Made by a program: the position numbers and the translations under genes | Assembly (NCBI RefSeq): GCF_002078875.1 | Contig: NC_034411.1 | Span: 8,807,993-8,871,992 of the forward strand | Source: Numida meleagris | Lineage: Eukaryota; Chordata; Aves; Galliformes; Numididae | Reading direction: 5' to 3' | DNA: 64,000 bases | Notes under the pieces: model-generated | Databases searched by the model: none | The model's input: the letters and a program-made list of their open reading frames with translations, nothing else | What the model was told of the DNA's origin: nothing | Shown here: positions 12,801 to 53,789 of the stretch, piece after piece | Position numbering within the stretch: the stretch's first letter is position 1 | Layout: every line of letters begins with the position of its first letter

Positions 12801-14479
12801 CTCTGGATTTGTTAGCTTGATCCTCAAGTGCTCCAGCTGTAACTGAAGCACGCTGACCACCAAGCAGCTCACCAGCTCTTGACCACAAACCAAAAGGCAA
12901 AACCAGTGTCGTGTTCTTGCATGCTGGTAACTTGCTGGTCACTGAAAGGTGGGTGGGAAAGCGATCAAAAAAAGTGAATTCTTTCAGTGTTTGATCACAT
13001 CTGCTCTTTTATTTCACCTCACCAGATGCCATTTTCTTCTCAAGGAGCCTTGTAGATGGAATAATAACTGCACAGACTAAAAAGACCGCACCTGCAATAA
13101 GAATGCAGTGCCAGGCTTTCTCAAGCCTATGAGAAACTTGCACCTTTATTCAAGGCTGAACAGAAGGGGCCCAGTGCCCCTCAGTAGCTCCATTATTTTG
13201 TTCTGAAGCTGTGATGGTCTTTGTGTTCTTGTTGCAGTTCTGTAATAACTGGAGCAGGCCAAGAATTGCTTCTGCCTTGCAGGTATGTTTCTGAAAGAAA
13301 AGCTAAATTGGAATTAGCAAAAATAGCCATCCTCCTGCTCACATGAAATTGCACTGACTGTAACCCAGTTTGCAAGCCGCAGTGGCATATGGAGACTAAA
13401 CTGAGCCCAGTCCTCTCTCGCCTATATCCGGCGGCAGCAGCACACCCAGGAACGGGGGACGGGGAAGTGCTGCGTAGACAGAGGATGAGTTGATGAGTTT
13501 TAAAAACCCATCACCTTGCAGCTTTCTTCCTTGTAAATGCTGAAAAGCATGAGATGAGAGTGAGGTAATGGAATCCTTTTTGTTGTTGGGATGCGGAACT
13601 TTCTGTGTGGTACAGAGGCGCATTGACTAGAACTAGAGACCCCAGAGAATAAAACTAGAAAGTAAGCTCAAAGCAAACGAGCAGAATAGCTCAGTGAGCA
13701 AGGAACACCTCAGCAGTGTTGTAGACAAAGAGAGTTCACACATGGTCAAGGGGGGAAAACAGAGAAATTCCCAGAAAACACCCTTCTATCATGGCTATTG
13801 CCCTGGTTAGGGATGGGACACTGACCAAAGGACATCTCTGGTAGGACCAAGGATATCTCAGGACTCTTAGAAGATCACAGGCACCAGACATCTATCCCAA
13901 ATTCTAGCCTAGCAGCAAAGAAATGCTATCCACCAGCAAGCTGAACAGCACTAAACGTTCCAACAAGGGGCACAAAGGAGTTAATGCAGACTGCTGCAAG
14001 AGAGCAAGCCCTGACGCAGTACCATTGTCCCCAGCACACACCCACTGATGTCATCTCTGCTACAGAACACAGCAAGAGTTTTCATGGTATCTTTGGCATA
14101 ATTTTATTGCCATCTCTAAATGATAAATACCTTTTCCCATCAATCTTTCACCACTGACGGTTTTAAATACAGGTGAAGCATTCTAGAACTACAATTTAAA
14201 ACGCTGAATTTTCTGAATATAAGCATGTATCCAAATGCTTTCAAAATGCCTCAGTGCGAGTAGTAGCAGGTAACAATCAGTGTTCTTTCTTCACAGACAG
14301 ACTTCACAAACCATGACCAACTCAGAAGATCCTGTTCAACTGTAACTTCACCTCAGCCTATGCTTACATTACAAAGCCACCAGAAAATGCAAGAGGTACC
14401 GCTACCCAAGCACGATGAGCAGGCCTGTAGGTATTTCACCCGAGCATTACCTGTCCATGCATAAAACAAACACAATGAA
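9871..14479. other. Intergenic, no supported gene
   Basis: Holds two overlapping plus-strand frames of 151 and 136 codons (10042-10497 and 10113-10523), with no recognised family or splice context. Short A/T homopolymers occur near 11868 and 11976. No CR1 block seen. Confidence 0.45.
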
Positions 14480-14793
14480 GGGGGCCTACAGGAAAGCTGG
14501 GGAGGGGATTTTTATAAGGGCATGGAGCAACAGGACGAGGGGAAATGGCTTTAAACTGAAAGAGGGTAGATTTAGACTAGATATCAGGAAGAAATTCTTT
14601 ACTGTGAGGGTGGTGAGACACTGGAACAGGTTGCCCAGCGAGGTTGTGGATGCCCCCTCCCTGGAAGCATTCCAGGCCAGGCTGGATGGGGCTGTGAGCA
14701 ACCTGGTCTAAAGGGAGGTGTCCCTGCCTATAGCAGGGGGTTGGAACTAGGTGATCTTAAAGGTCCTTTCCAACCCAAAACATTCTATGATTC
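14480..14793 (+). repeat. CR1 LINE 3' end, little diverged
   Basis: A clean sense CR1 tail: GGGGCCTACAGGAAAGCTGG, then the AGACACTGGAACAGGTTGCC block, TCCCTGCCTATAGCAGGGGG, and TCCAACCCAAAACATTCTAT ending at ATGATTC. An open frame through it (from 14415) carries the familiar CR1 ORF2 C-terminal residues, including RHWNRLPSEVVDAPSLE. The frame remains intact, which suggests a younger copy than the other CR1s here. No complete reverse transcriptase is present. Confidence 0.93.
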
Positions 14794-15030
14794 CTCCAAA
14801 GCTCCACCCGGGTACACCCATAAACGTTATGATGTTTTATTTCTAATGGAGCACTAATAGAGCATTACTAAAACTTCACTGAATTAATCAACGTAATCGT
14901 ATGGGAAAAAGATTTTGAGTATGGGATGTTGTTTTTCAAGGCTGTGGCAGCTGTATGCTATTCAAAGGGTTATACTTACTAGCACACTTTGGTTCTGGCA
15001 AAAGGTTACATGATTTGCTTGCACAGTCAA
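14794..15030. other. Flank beyond the MSH2 3' end
   Basis: Short unique interval between the CR1 and the MSH2 poly(A) signal. A second minus-strand AATAAA at 14836-14841 could be a distal MSH2 polyadenylation site. Confidence 0.4.
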
Positions 15031-15058
15031 TAATTCTCTCAATACAAAAAAAAAGCAT

Positions 15059-15064
15059 TTTATT
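15059..15064 (-). terminator. MSH2 polyadenylation signal
   Basis: AATAAA on the minus strand, 230 bp beyond the MSH2 stop, the first such hexamer after it. It implies a 3' UTR of roughly 250 nt with cleavage near 15035-15045. Confidence 0.7.
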
Positions 15065-15293
15065 GAAAATTTCTAAGAGAACACAAGAGATCAGAGCTAA
15101 AGCAGGAACCTGGCAAAGAATGGGAGCAGATTTTTAGGTTTTTAACAAATAATTACAATCCAAGGAAAAAAAAAGCCTACATAAATCCGTACAAAACATG
15201 ATAGCGTGTAAAAACTATAAGACAAGAAAATGGTAGTTCTTGCAGTCAGTTAAAAAAAAAACCTTCAGGAGCTGCATCCTGTTCTCACATCTT
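15065..15293 (-). other. MSH2: MSH2 3' UTR
   Basis: Sequence from the TGA at 15294-15296 to the first AATAAA. A-rich on the plus strand, with no open frame of note. Confidence 0.65.
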
Positions 15294-44848
<29,555 letters not shown>

Positions 44849-45060
44849 GCTGCCGCCTCCCGCCATCGGCTGCCGCGCGCGCACCGCCCCGGCGCCGCCG
44901 GCCAATCACCGCGCGGCTGGCGAGTTGCGTCATGGCCGCCCGCCCCCCGCGCGCGGAGTGGGGCGGTGCTGCGGTGACGGCGGTCGCTCGGCTCCTGGCA
45001 CTGGTGGGCACGGCGTCCAGCGCTGCCTTCAGAGGTCGGGCTTGATACCCCAAGCGGTGC

Positions 45061-48000
45061 CGAGTGGCCTCGCTCTGCCAAGATGGTGGCCTCACGCCCC
45101 GAGTGCCTCCTCTGCTGAAGGCTCTCTCCTTCAGAGGGGGAGGGATGCTCCTCGCAGGCAGCACAAGAAGCAGTGTGGCAGCAGCCAGAGAGACCCGACC
45201 CAGCGTTAGGGATTGGGGTCACCCAGCTCGAGGAAGGAAAAGGCACTGCCTCTTCCTTATGCCATAATTAGACATAAAGGGATAGAAACAGTATAGCCGT
45301 GTTCTTAACAAACATTCATTTAGTGATAAGAATTATGGAAAATCCCAAGTTTCATGACCTAAATCTTGTTGTTCTGGTAGTTGCTCATGTCTCGCTCCAC
45401 TGTTCTTTTTTCCCAGTCCGTTCCACATCATGAATCTTATGACCCAATTCAGCAGTTGGCATATTTTCACCTGCTGTCAAAACTCATGTTAGAATTGAAG
45501 AAATTCCTTCTTATTTCTTGCCCAAGTCCCCACGGCTTTGGCTTGTGCACCTTGCCGCTGCAGTCCCCTCGTTTGCTTCCCACTGCTTTCCTCCCTGCTT
45601 TTCCATCCTATATGATCTCAGCTTGTCCCCCCTCATCTCCCACCCCTTATTCATGCACACCAGCCTCTAGCTCTCTGTTCCCTTGGAGCACTACAAGGTT
45701 TCCCACCTCTGCCTGGTTCCTGCCCAGTGTCACCCGGGCTGCCTGTCCCCACAGGGGCACCTCAGCTTCCCTTGCCCAAACACCTGTGCTGTGCCACTGA
45801 GATAGCACAGCTTTTCCCACCCCAACACCTGTGCTTGACTTTTCCTCCTACATGCTGGTTCAGTCCACACTGAGGTACCCCACCACCTCCTCCCATAGAT
45901 CTACCGCCCAGTAATCCCTTTCACCTTTCCTCCCCACACACAAGGAACCCCCCCGGGTCCCACACTACAGCCACCTCAGCACTGCTGGAGCGTCAGAGGA
46001 TGGCAAGGACTGTCTCTGGTTCCCCATGGGGCCGTTGTCCAACCCGCACCCCTCAGCTGTCCCCCTTGTCACTGAGGCACCCCCAGGCACTCTGTCCCTC
46101 CCATCCCACCTGGTTATGGTGCAGATGACTACTGCGTTTCAATTAACGAGACAATTGGAGAGCCACTTTCAGTTAGAAATGTGGTGGCATTGCTTCTGTC
46201 TGTTGCTAAATGTATTCCTGTTTTATACCATCCAGACAAGGCCTTCAAAGCCCTTTTGCAAATGCACTTGCAGAAGGAACGTACCTGATTCTTGTGAGGA
46301 AGAGGATCTAAGATCAGTATTCCCTTGACTCATAAACAATTGTTAAAACACCTTTCTGGAGGGGCAGTTGGATTTATTTTCTGCATGGATAAATATACTT
46401 TTACAGGCCTTATTTTCGGAAGTTAAACCACCTACCCTGATATTCCCAGCCACCAAAATGGTTTGCTTGAGGCTGTGCTTGTGTAGAAAAATTAGGCCTT
46501 AATAACTATCATTCAGCAAACACATAGCCTTCTGCAAGGCATTCATAGCGTCAGGTGGCCTCACCAAGTAAGGCATTAAAACTGAAACAGCTGGGATTAC
46601 TTCTCTTTGTACTTACTGATGACTACAGATAAGGCAGTTGAAAGCATAAGAAGTAAATAATCGTCCTTTTATGAACATTTGGAGAGGAGGTGGGCTCAAG
46701 GGACCTCATTACCACTTTCAAAAGAGATAAATGCCTGTTAAGTGTAATTGCTGCCTGTTAAAGTTTATTCTCACTCCGGGGCTTGTTACACCTTCTCCTT
46801 CAGCAGTTTGCTCAAGGCAACTCCACTGAACTGCAGTCTCCCACTTACAGAAAGCCACTACCTAAGCCTGCCGCTAATGTTCTTTGTGGTGAGCACAGTC
46901 CATGAAAAACCTTTCTGCCATGACATCTGCTGAACAAAATTTCACTGGATCATTTTTTCTGCTGAGCTTTTGCTGTTTTATTTCCCTCTTCTGTTCTGTG
47001 CCCTGGTTGATGAGGACAGGTCTGGGTACAGAATATCAACCTGTTATGAGCTGTGGTTGCTTCGTCATGCTATTGTTTCCAGAACACTTCTTTGGCATGC
47101 CAGGAGAGATGGGAATGAGAAAATGGATGTAACTGTTAAACATGCAGTGGATAGGAAATGGATACTAATCTAAACCTTCATTAACTTAGTTGCCTTCTTA
47201 TGCATAGCTAGCATACACAGAAAAATTGATTTTTTTTTTTCAGTTAAGGAAATAGATGCTCTTTAACCACTCCAGAGAGAAAAATAAATCCTGTTTTTTT
47301 TCCCAACAGTTAATTAGTATTCAAATATAATCTGTGGCAGCAAAAATGCTTTTGAGATGCTGGGGATGTCGCCAGTAAATTTTGTGACTGGTGCACGGTG
47401 CCTGTGTGCGCACATAGTGCAAAAGACTAATATTAATATCACAATATAGACAACCTTACTGAAAAACAGACTTCATTTAAAAGCTCATAGAATTATGTGA
47501 GATTGAGATAGCTCAGGAGCTTGACCGCACACCTAGGCAGAAAGGGAATGTATTGGCAGCAAGAGCTGTCACTAACAACCACAGCTGAAAGGCTGCAAGG
47601 TACTCCAGCAAATTCCCTACGTCAGGATTTTTGTGCTTAGCAGGAGCAGCAGCCTGACAAACCAACTGACACGAGTGCCTCCACTTACTCAGATTTGGTA
47701 TGCAGACACCTAAGTTCATAGCACCACACATTAGAAGAGCCAAAAGAGGAGATGCTGCTAGTAACAAACCCAAATGTCAACATCCAGCACAGTGACATAA
47801 CTTTATAGTAGCTAATGTGTCATTTAAAAGCAGAAGGTATACTGGTAACCCATGACATCAGAAGTTGGGTCAACACAGCCCAGCAACTTCCGTGTTGTAT
47901 TTTGGGACACATAGGGTACATCTCCCATTTATAAACCCAGCACCTAGGTAGTAGTCTCACACTTGTTCAGCATACTTTTCCTGTTTTAGGGAGGGGGAGT

Positions 48001-48711
48001 CAAAGCAAACTATGTTAGTAATCAGATTTGTCATTCAGTTCCTTATCTGGTATCTCATTATTTCTTTGGCAACAGGAATTACAGCATCTCCTTTCTAATT
48101 CAGATGCTGGATGGACTACACTCATTTAGCTGATGGTTAGTATATACTACATGGATTGCTGACTGCCAAAGCAAGCTACTTTACACCAAGCTCTGGGAGG
48201 TAGATAGCTTGTTAAAATTGGTCAGCCTCCATGACAGTAAGCAGTAATAAAAGGAGAAACAGTTTAACTGTGCAACAACTTCACCATGGCTAACTTTGAA
48301 AGTTACATGAACGGCATAAGAGCTCTTCTATCACTCTGGGATCAGACGCTAAGTTTACCCACTGCTGACGCTATACCAGTGATTAAATGTTGTTTTACAG
48401 TAAATACTGATGTACCAGTTTGAAGGAGTAGTCTATGAATTCCTGAAATGGCTGTTTTTACAGCACATTTATTTTTCCTTTTTATACAAACAATCCATAC
48501 TACTATTTTACTCTTGTTACGCATTAAGAGTTGAAAATAAAGCATAAATTTCAGTATTAAGGAAAAAATATAAGAGAGTAGATAGCTAATGCGAACAGTT
48601 GTTTGGATTTCTAGAATACTTTCACCTAGGCTACGACTGTTTGCTTGAAATACTAAAATATTGAAGTTGTCAGCATGATAGTTTATAGATCACCATTTCA
48701 ACATGAAAGAA
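45061..48711. other. EPCAM-MSH2 intergenic interval
   Basis: No exon or mobile element recognised. 45525-46110 is strikingly C/T-rich on the plus strand. The rest is AT-rich with short overlapping frames. Confidence 0.55.
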
Positions 48712-48731
48712 TGAGAAGCCCATTTCAAAGT

Positions 48732-48737
48732 TTTATT
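48732..48737 (-). terminator. EPCAM polyadenylation signal
   Basis: AATAAA on the minus strand, about 450 bp past the EPCAM stop. A further hexamer at 48468-48473 could be used instead. Confidence 0.65.
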
Positions 48738-49184
48738 GTTTTGTCATAAAAAAAAGTTACAGCTAGTTCAAATATGTACAAATTGCCATAAAAACAAAGC
48801 CATGTTCTGTTACACACGAGCCAAATAGTCATTATGACATGGCTATAAAAATCATTATTTTTAAAAAACCTCCCGCAGGACTAAAGTAACTATTTAAACT
48901 TTTACGCTCCAGAAGCCCAGTAGCAGCTGTTGTCAGCACATTTCATTACAAAAAAAAAAAAAATCAGGGAGTGATAGTTGGACTAGAGTAAAAATGGGGC
49001 ATTTAACTCTCAACAAATAACAAAAGAAGTATCACGGTTGCTGGTCTAGGCTTTGTTTTAACAATCATTAAGCGAGCACTATCGACTTCCCTTCAGAAAG
49101 GATCTTTCAAGAGTTAAGATCCATGCCTCCAACGTTTCTGTTGTCTTCTTGTCTGAATCATCCCCTCTCTTCAGCTGATTTTAG
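48738..49184 (-). other. EPCAM: EPCAM 3' UTR
   Basis: Non-coding, AT-rich, from the TAA to the first AATAAA on this strand. It includes a T13-type run near 48951. Confidence 0.65.
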
Positions 49185-49226
49185 TTATGCGTTCAGTCCT
49201 CTATGCATTTCATTCATTTCCTTCAT
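49185..49226 (-). CDS. EPCAM: EPCAM exon 9 (terminal)
   Basis: Residues 294-306 and [16 protein letters not shown], near-identical to the human cytosolic end. Only 42 nt, found by homology after acceptor CCCCAG. Confidence 0.93.
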   Translation of the reverse strand: MKEMNEMHRGLNA

Positions 49227-52200
49227 CTGGGGGGTGAGTGGGTAAAGAGATAGCACTGTCAGCTTGACTATTCAGTTACAACATTTGAATTCCTGTATAA
49301 ATACTCTGCACTTGGAGCTGAAGCAACACATACACTAGTGCAATGGGATCATTCCATCCAGTAGGAATTGCAAGGCTCATGCAAATACCTCAAGCAATGA
49401 CGCCCTTAATAAAACAGAACTATCAGTGCTTCCTGTGGATTGCACAGCCCTTGCTATAGATATGTAAAACAGTACTTGACTCCTGTACCACCGCCCCCCC
49501 AAATCCTAGGAAATGCAAATCGCCAATTGCCTTTGAAGCTACTGCAAAAAAATACACGGTCGACTATAGAGATGAAAACTTGGTTACAGAATTTCAGTGC
49601 TTTCATACTCTACTTGAGAATACCTGCAGCAGAACTCCAGACCAAACTTGGATTCTAGCTAATCTGCCCAATTTCCCCAGATACTATCAACAAAAATTAC
49701 CTCTGCTTTCACGTACTTCCCTTTCCTCCTTCTTGTGAGAACCTGTAAGGAAAGGACAGGTTAGGTGTGACATTTGATTTTAAGTCTTGACTTCAGTGTA
49801 ACTTTATCTAGTTACGGCTCTGAACCTGAAGCTGTCTGTTCCCTGTCCTCCCAGAGGTGAAGGATGAGAGGCTGTCTCACTTCAGACTACTTTAAACCAG
49901 GAGGCAAGACAGGTAACTTCCTCAACCTTGGGCTTTCTCCAACACTTGATTTTCCATACAACACCCTTTTGTCATAACATCGCATCTGTCCATCACCTCT
50001 TCTCTACTCCCCAGTCTCAAGAATAAAATAATAAGAATTCTAGTTTACAGAGGAAAACCTTCTATTGAGATCTCAGTTCCCCTGGTGTATTATCTCCCAA
50101 ATTCCACTGTTATCCCAGCAGCTTTTTAGAACTTACCAGAGCAACAATTCCAGCAACTACTGCTAGTACTATTATAACAATGACAGCAATAACGCCAGCA
50201 GTCAGAGACTTCATGGAGAACTCTGGTGGTACTTCATCAACGTAGTAGACCATCATATTCTCAAAATTCAGCACTTCGTTATCAATACTCATGTTTAGTG
50301 CGTTGTTAAGAAAGATGGAGTCACCTTTCACCTAAGGACAGACAGCAAAAGAGACTTGCAAGTTCACCTGGCAATAGACATCATCTAGGCATTGCAATAA
50401 TTCACCTTGCATTAGCCAGCACACAGTAAGGCTACTGAATGTAATGCAATACACATTTAGTCTTTGGAAGACTTTACCCATGACACTTACATCTTTCTCA
50501 AAGTAGTAGGCCACATCAGCTATATCCACATCTCCAGCGGATTTGTCTGAGGAATTTTGCTTCAAATCAATAGTAATGGAAGGCTTTTCATACTGAAATG
50601 CAAAAAATAACCCACACCATTAAAAAAAAAGGGCTAATTTAGAGCCAACTATTAAATACACAGCAAAATATTACAAATTATGAACCGACTCGTGAGGTCT
50701 CATTCTAAATCAAGTTTATGGTACTTCTCAAGCAAAGTTTTTATACTATAATTCAAATTCCATGTTTTTGGTGAACAATAATTCATATACAGACTAAGAA
50801 GACAGACACGCAACTTTTCAATATTTAATTTCAGATAGAGCTATTTGCTAGTGCTCAGTAAGCAACGCTATTTTGAAAGTCTACAATAAAATAACGTACT
50901 GTAGTATGTTCACACTTTCAAAGTAATCAACATTCTTTTTTGTTGGGAATATTTCACTAAAAATCATGTGCCTCTTACCACAACACCACTTATATAGCGT
51001 CCATCCAACATGTAACGACTGGTAATTGTATCCTTAAGAAGTCTGCAAGGATATTAAAACCATAACCGTTGTTAAAAGCAAAGCACAAACATACAACTAC
51101 TTTTCAGAAGTAGGAAAGACTAGTATAATTTTTTTCTCCTGCAGTCTGTCTGTGGCAGGTTGACCTTAGCTGGCAGGTAGGCAGCCCAGCCCAGACTCTC
51201 ACTTTCTCCCTGCTAGCAGCATGGAGAGAAGGTAAGGCAAAAAGGAAAAAAAAAAAAAAAAACACACACACAAACAACCACCTTTACAGGTCATGATAGT
51301 TTGTTAAATGCAGGGGAGGAAGGAAGAAAGGAAAAAAATCCCCAGCCGGTCTCCAAGCAATAGGTACTTTAGAACCGCTCTCCCCAACCCTGATTTATTG
51401 CCAAGTATGACATTTTATGATCTGAGGTATCTCTGGTCAATTCAGGCCAGCTGCCTTGGATGCGTCACCTCCAGCCTCCTGCCCATCCCCAACCTACTCA
51501 CCAGGGCAGCAAAGAGAGAAAAGACCTTGACGCTATGTAAGCACTGTCCAGCAACAGCTAAAACACTGGTGCTTATCAGTACTGTTTTGATCACTTCTGC
51601 TGTGAAAAAAGTTAACTCCAACACAGCCAGACCCAGCACAACAGAGTTCAGTTAATACCCAAAAGTGAAGTTGTGCTTACGGAAAAGTAAACAATTATTG
51701 CACTGGTGAAGAGCAGACCTAACAGTTTTGAGAGCTCACAGGAAAAGGAGCTATACAGTAGGATATTTTTTTCCAGAATATAAGCAAAACAAACCTCATA
51801 GCAACGGGCACACCTTTTCTTGCCTTATGACCTTTGACAAAAAGGTAGGATTTTACTTTAGCCAAAAATATAGCTAGCCTACTGTTTTGTCTCCCATTTC
51901 TTCTTCACAGTTCCTCCCTCACCTCTATTAGTTTTTTTGTTTTTTTTTTGACAGTCTATCTTGATTTCCTACCTTCTACTTCTTCCCCTACCAGGAGGGA
52001 TCAATTTTAAACAGAAGATTAATTTCCATTGCAAATCAAGTTTTAAGAAGGACTTTCATAAGTCACTTCCATATTGTCTCATAAACAAATGAGCTCACAC
52101 GTTTGACAATGCTTTTAAACACACAGCTGTTCAGAAGTACATTAGATATCTGATAATACATGCAGATATTTTCACAAGACCTTTTATCATCACTTACTTT

Positions 52201-53789
52201 GTTAAAGACTCAGCATTCAAAGGAGCTTTTCTCTCAGCATGCCTCATTTCAATGATGATCCACCTGAAGTAGGATGTAAATACAGTTAATATTCTTAAAA
52301 AAACATGCATATAACAGTGCACACTACTGTTTCTAATCCTATGAGGGGGGGGAAAAAAAAATGCAGTGAGGTGAAAAAAAAAACACCTTCCCCACTGTTT
52401 CCAAAGAAAAAAAGTGACAAATACTCATTGCTCCACATTCAGTCCTAAGGTATTATTCATACCAATAAACCCCCATAAGGCTGATCCAAATACAGGAATG
52501 TTTCCAGGTTACAGCACACCCTGGTGAGAAGACTTACGTCGTTCTGACTAATTGATTGCATTTCAAGTCTGTGTCATATTTGTCCGTTCTTCTAACACCA
52601 GCTGTATTCACACACCAACAGGTGGTTCCATTGCATTGCTTCGCCTTGAAGAGACCATTATTTTCGCATTCGGGATCATAAAGACCATCAGTATCTTGGA
52701 ATGCATCTTTGGGTTTCTCACGACGGCCCGCTTTTGAGTTTGTCATTTCAGCTTTCATCAACAGGCATTTAGAAGTCACTAAAAATAACCAGAAAGTCAC
52801 GTTACACAACACCAAACCACGAGCGTTCGGAACAAAGCTCTCAGGCTGGGAAAGCACAAGGTTACATCAGAAGCGACGGCACCTGACGCCATTACAAGGA
52901 AGAGCAGGTGCCCAAGATGTAGGTGCTGAGTAACGTCAACACAGTGGGGGTATTTAAAACCAAATGTTTAAGAACTCGAGGCTACCTAAAACTAAGAGCA
53001 AGGTTTTGGTACAGAACCCCTAGGTCTGAGGGAGGAAGTCACCATGAGCACTTAAAAGGAAGCCAAGAATCAGTCTTAGTGAAACTCTTGCCATTAGGGA
53101 CGAACTGCTAAAGAGTATCCACACAAGTTACATGGTCAGAATCAGAAAGGCTCCATCACCAGTTGGCGTGGGAGGCCTGGGAGAATCCTTTCTCCCCTCG
53201 CTATCATTATCTGCCAGGAGCTCACCACCCGTGTTTACACCTCCCCTAGCGCGCAGCCAGGAGGTTCGGAGCAGCGGGCTTTACTCACGGGTCTCGCAGT
53301 TGACGATCATGCTGGAGCCGATGGAGTTGCATTGGCAGACGTTGCCGACTTGCCTGCAGTTGGTGACGCGCTTGTTCTTTGTGCAGGTGCACGCTGCAAG
53401 AGATACGCGGCCATGAGCGCGGCGCTCCCGAGGGCGAGGCCGGAGGGGAAGGGCCGCCCCTCGAACCCTGAAGCGGGACGGCTCCCTTCCCGAAGCGCCG
53501 CTCCCCCCAGGACCCCTCCCGCCCATCGCCCACCCGCGGAAGCCGGGCCGCCCCGAGGACGGGGCAGGAGCCGCAGTGGCCGGGGGGAGAGGGAAGCGCG
53601 ACCGCCGGGCCGGAGGGTAGCGGTGCCCGGCGGAGAGGGGGCGCCATTTTGTGGCGCTGCAGGGGCTGCTCCGCGGGGACGGAGGGGGTCGCCGTGCGGG
53701 CGGACCGAGGGACGCGGGCACTCACAGTCCTGAGCGGAGGCAGCGGCGCAGAGCAACAGCAGGAGCGCGGCCCCGCGGAGCAGCTCCAT
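49185..53789 (-). CDS. EPCAM: EPCAM epithelial cell adhesion molecule, complete gene of 9 exons
   Basis: Type I membrane glycoprotein of epithelia, involved in homotypic adhesion and regulated-cleavage signalling. Joining 53789-53726, 53393-53289, 52778-52538, 52263-52198, 51042-50979, 50592-50491, 50331-50137, 49742-49701 and 49226-49185 gives 921 nt, 306 aa (human 314). Residues 1-19 are a signal peptide. Twelve extracellular cysteines (23, 25, 34, 41, 43, 54, 61, 94, 105, 110, 112, 130) match the family. The thyroglobulin type-1 repeat spans 61-130 with CWCV at 110-113. The conserved [14 protein letters not shown] lies before the juxtamembrane region. The membrane helix is about 259-281, followed by a short basic tail ending MHRGLNA. 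All introns GT-AG. The gene is compact (4.6 kb). TACSTD2, the paralogue, is intronless, so the intron structure and location beside MSH2 support EPCAM. Confidence 0.96.
49701..49742 (-). CDS. EPCAM: EPCAM exon 8
   Basis: Residues 280-293: [14 protein letters not shown], the stop-transfer and proximal tail. Acceptor TTACAG, donor GAG|GTAATT. 42 nt, one codon shorter than I recall for human. Confidence 0.92.
50137..50331 (-). CDS. EPCAM: EPCAM exon 7 (transmembrane exon)
   Basis: Residues 215-279, 195 nt, phase 0. Contains [20 protein letters not shown] and a Val/Ile-rich helix [20 protein letters not shown] potential N-glycosylation site NMS lies at 227-229. Donor CTG|GTAAGT. Two codons shorter than human. 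Confidence 0.95.
50491..50592 (-). CDS. EPCAM: EPCAM exon 6
   Basis: Residues 181-214, 102 nt. [20 protein letters not shown] then [17 protein letters not shown] at 193-195 is the conserved glycosylation site (human N198). Acceptor TTTCAG, donor GAT|GTAAGTG. Confidence 0.95.
50979..51042 (-). CDS. EPCAM: EPCAM exon 5
   Basis: Residues 159-180, 64 nt. Encodes [21 protein letters not shown], matching human in length and the TxRYxLD pattern. Acceptor TTGCAG, donor GTG|GTAAGAG. Less conserved than the flanking exons. Confidence 0.9.
51151..51640 (+). mobile_element. Probable avian LTR (solo, ERVL-like) in EPCAM intron 4
   Basis: Begins TGTGGCAGGTTGACCTTAGC and ends CCAGACCCAGCACA, with TG...CA termini. 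Internal blocks CCCCAACCTACTCACCAGGG, AAAAGACCTTGACGCTATGT and GTTAACTCCAACACAGCCAG match an LTR consensus I know from birds. It lies antisense to EPCAM and is broken by an A-run and CA repeat at 51246-51271. There is no internal retroviral coding sequence, and no clear target-site duplication. Family name uncertain. Confidence 0.75.
52198..52263 (-). CDS. EPCAM: EPCAM exon 4
   Basis: Residues 137-158 plus two bases, 66 nt: [20 protein letters not shown]. Same length as human; WIIIE is conserved. Acceptor TTCAG, donor CAAA|GTAAGTG. Confidence 0.93.
52538..52778 (-). CDS. EPCAM: EPCAM exon 3 (thyroglobulin type-1 domain)
   Basis: Residues 57-136, 241 nt. Contains [14 protein letters not shown] (the site cut by matriptase in the human protein), [35 protein letters not shown] at 106-108 is a glycosylation sequon; the human sequon at N74 is not retained. 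Acceptor TTTTAG, donor CGAC|GTAAGT. Confidence 0.96.
53289..53393 (-). CDS. EPCAM: EPCAM exon 2 (N-terminal cysteine-rich domain)
   Basis: Residues 22-56 plus one base, 105 nt. [20 protein letters not shown] then [14 protein letters not shown], six cysteines in the family spacing. Acceptor TTGCAG, donor ACCC|GTGAGT. Confidence 0.94.
53726..53789 (-). CDS. EPCAM: EPCAM exon 1 (signal peptide)
   Basis: Residues 1-21 plus one base, 64 nt. [20 protein letters not shown] is a typical secretory leader with predicted cleavage after Ala19, leaving an N-terminal Gln as in human. Donor GACT|GTGAGT. The longer frames here are GC-rich shadows. Confidence 0.93.

Noticed and set aside
14415..14711. 98-codon plus-strand frame as a host gene
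   Set aside because: It is the degenerate end of CR1 ORF2 with a little 5' flank, not a host protein.
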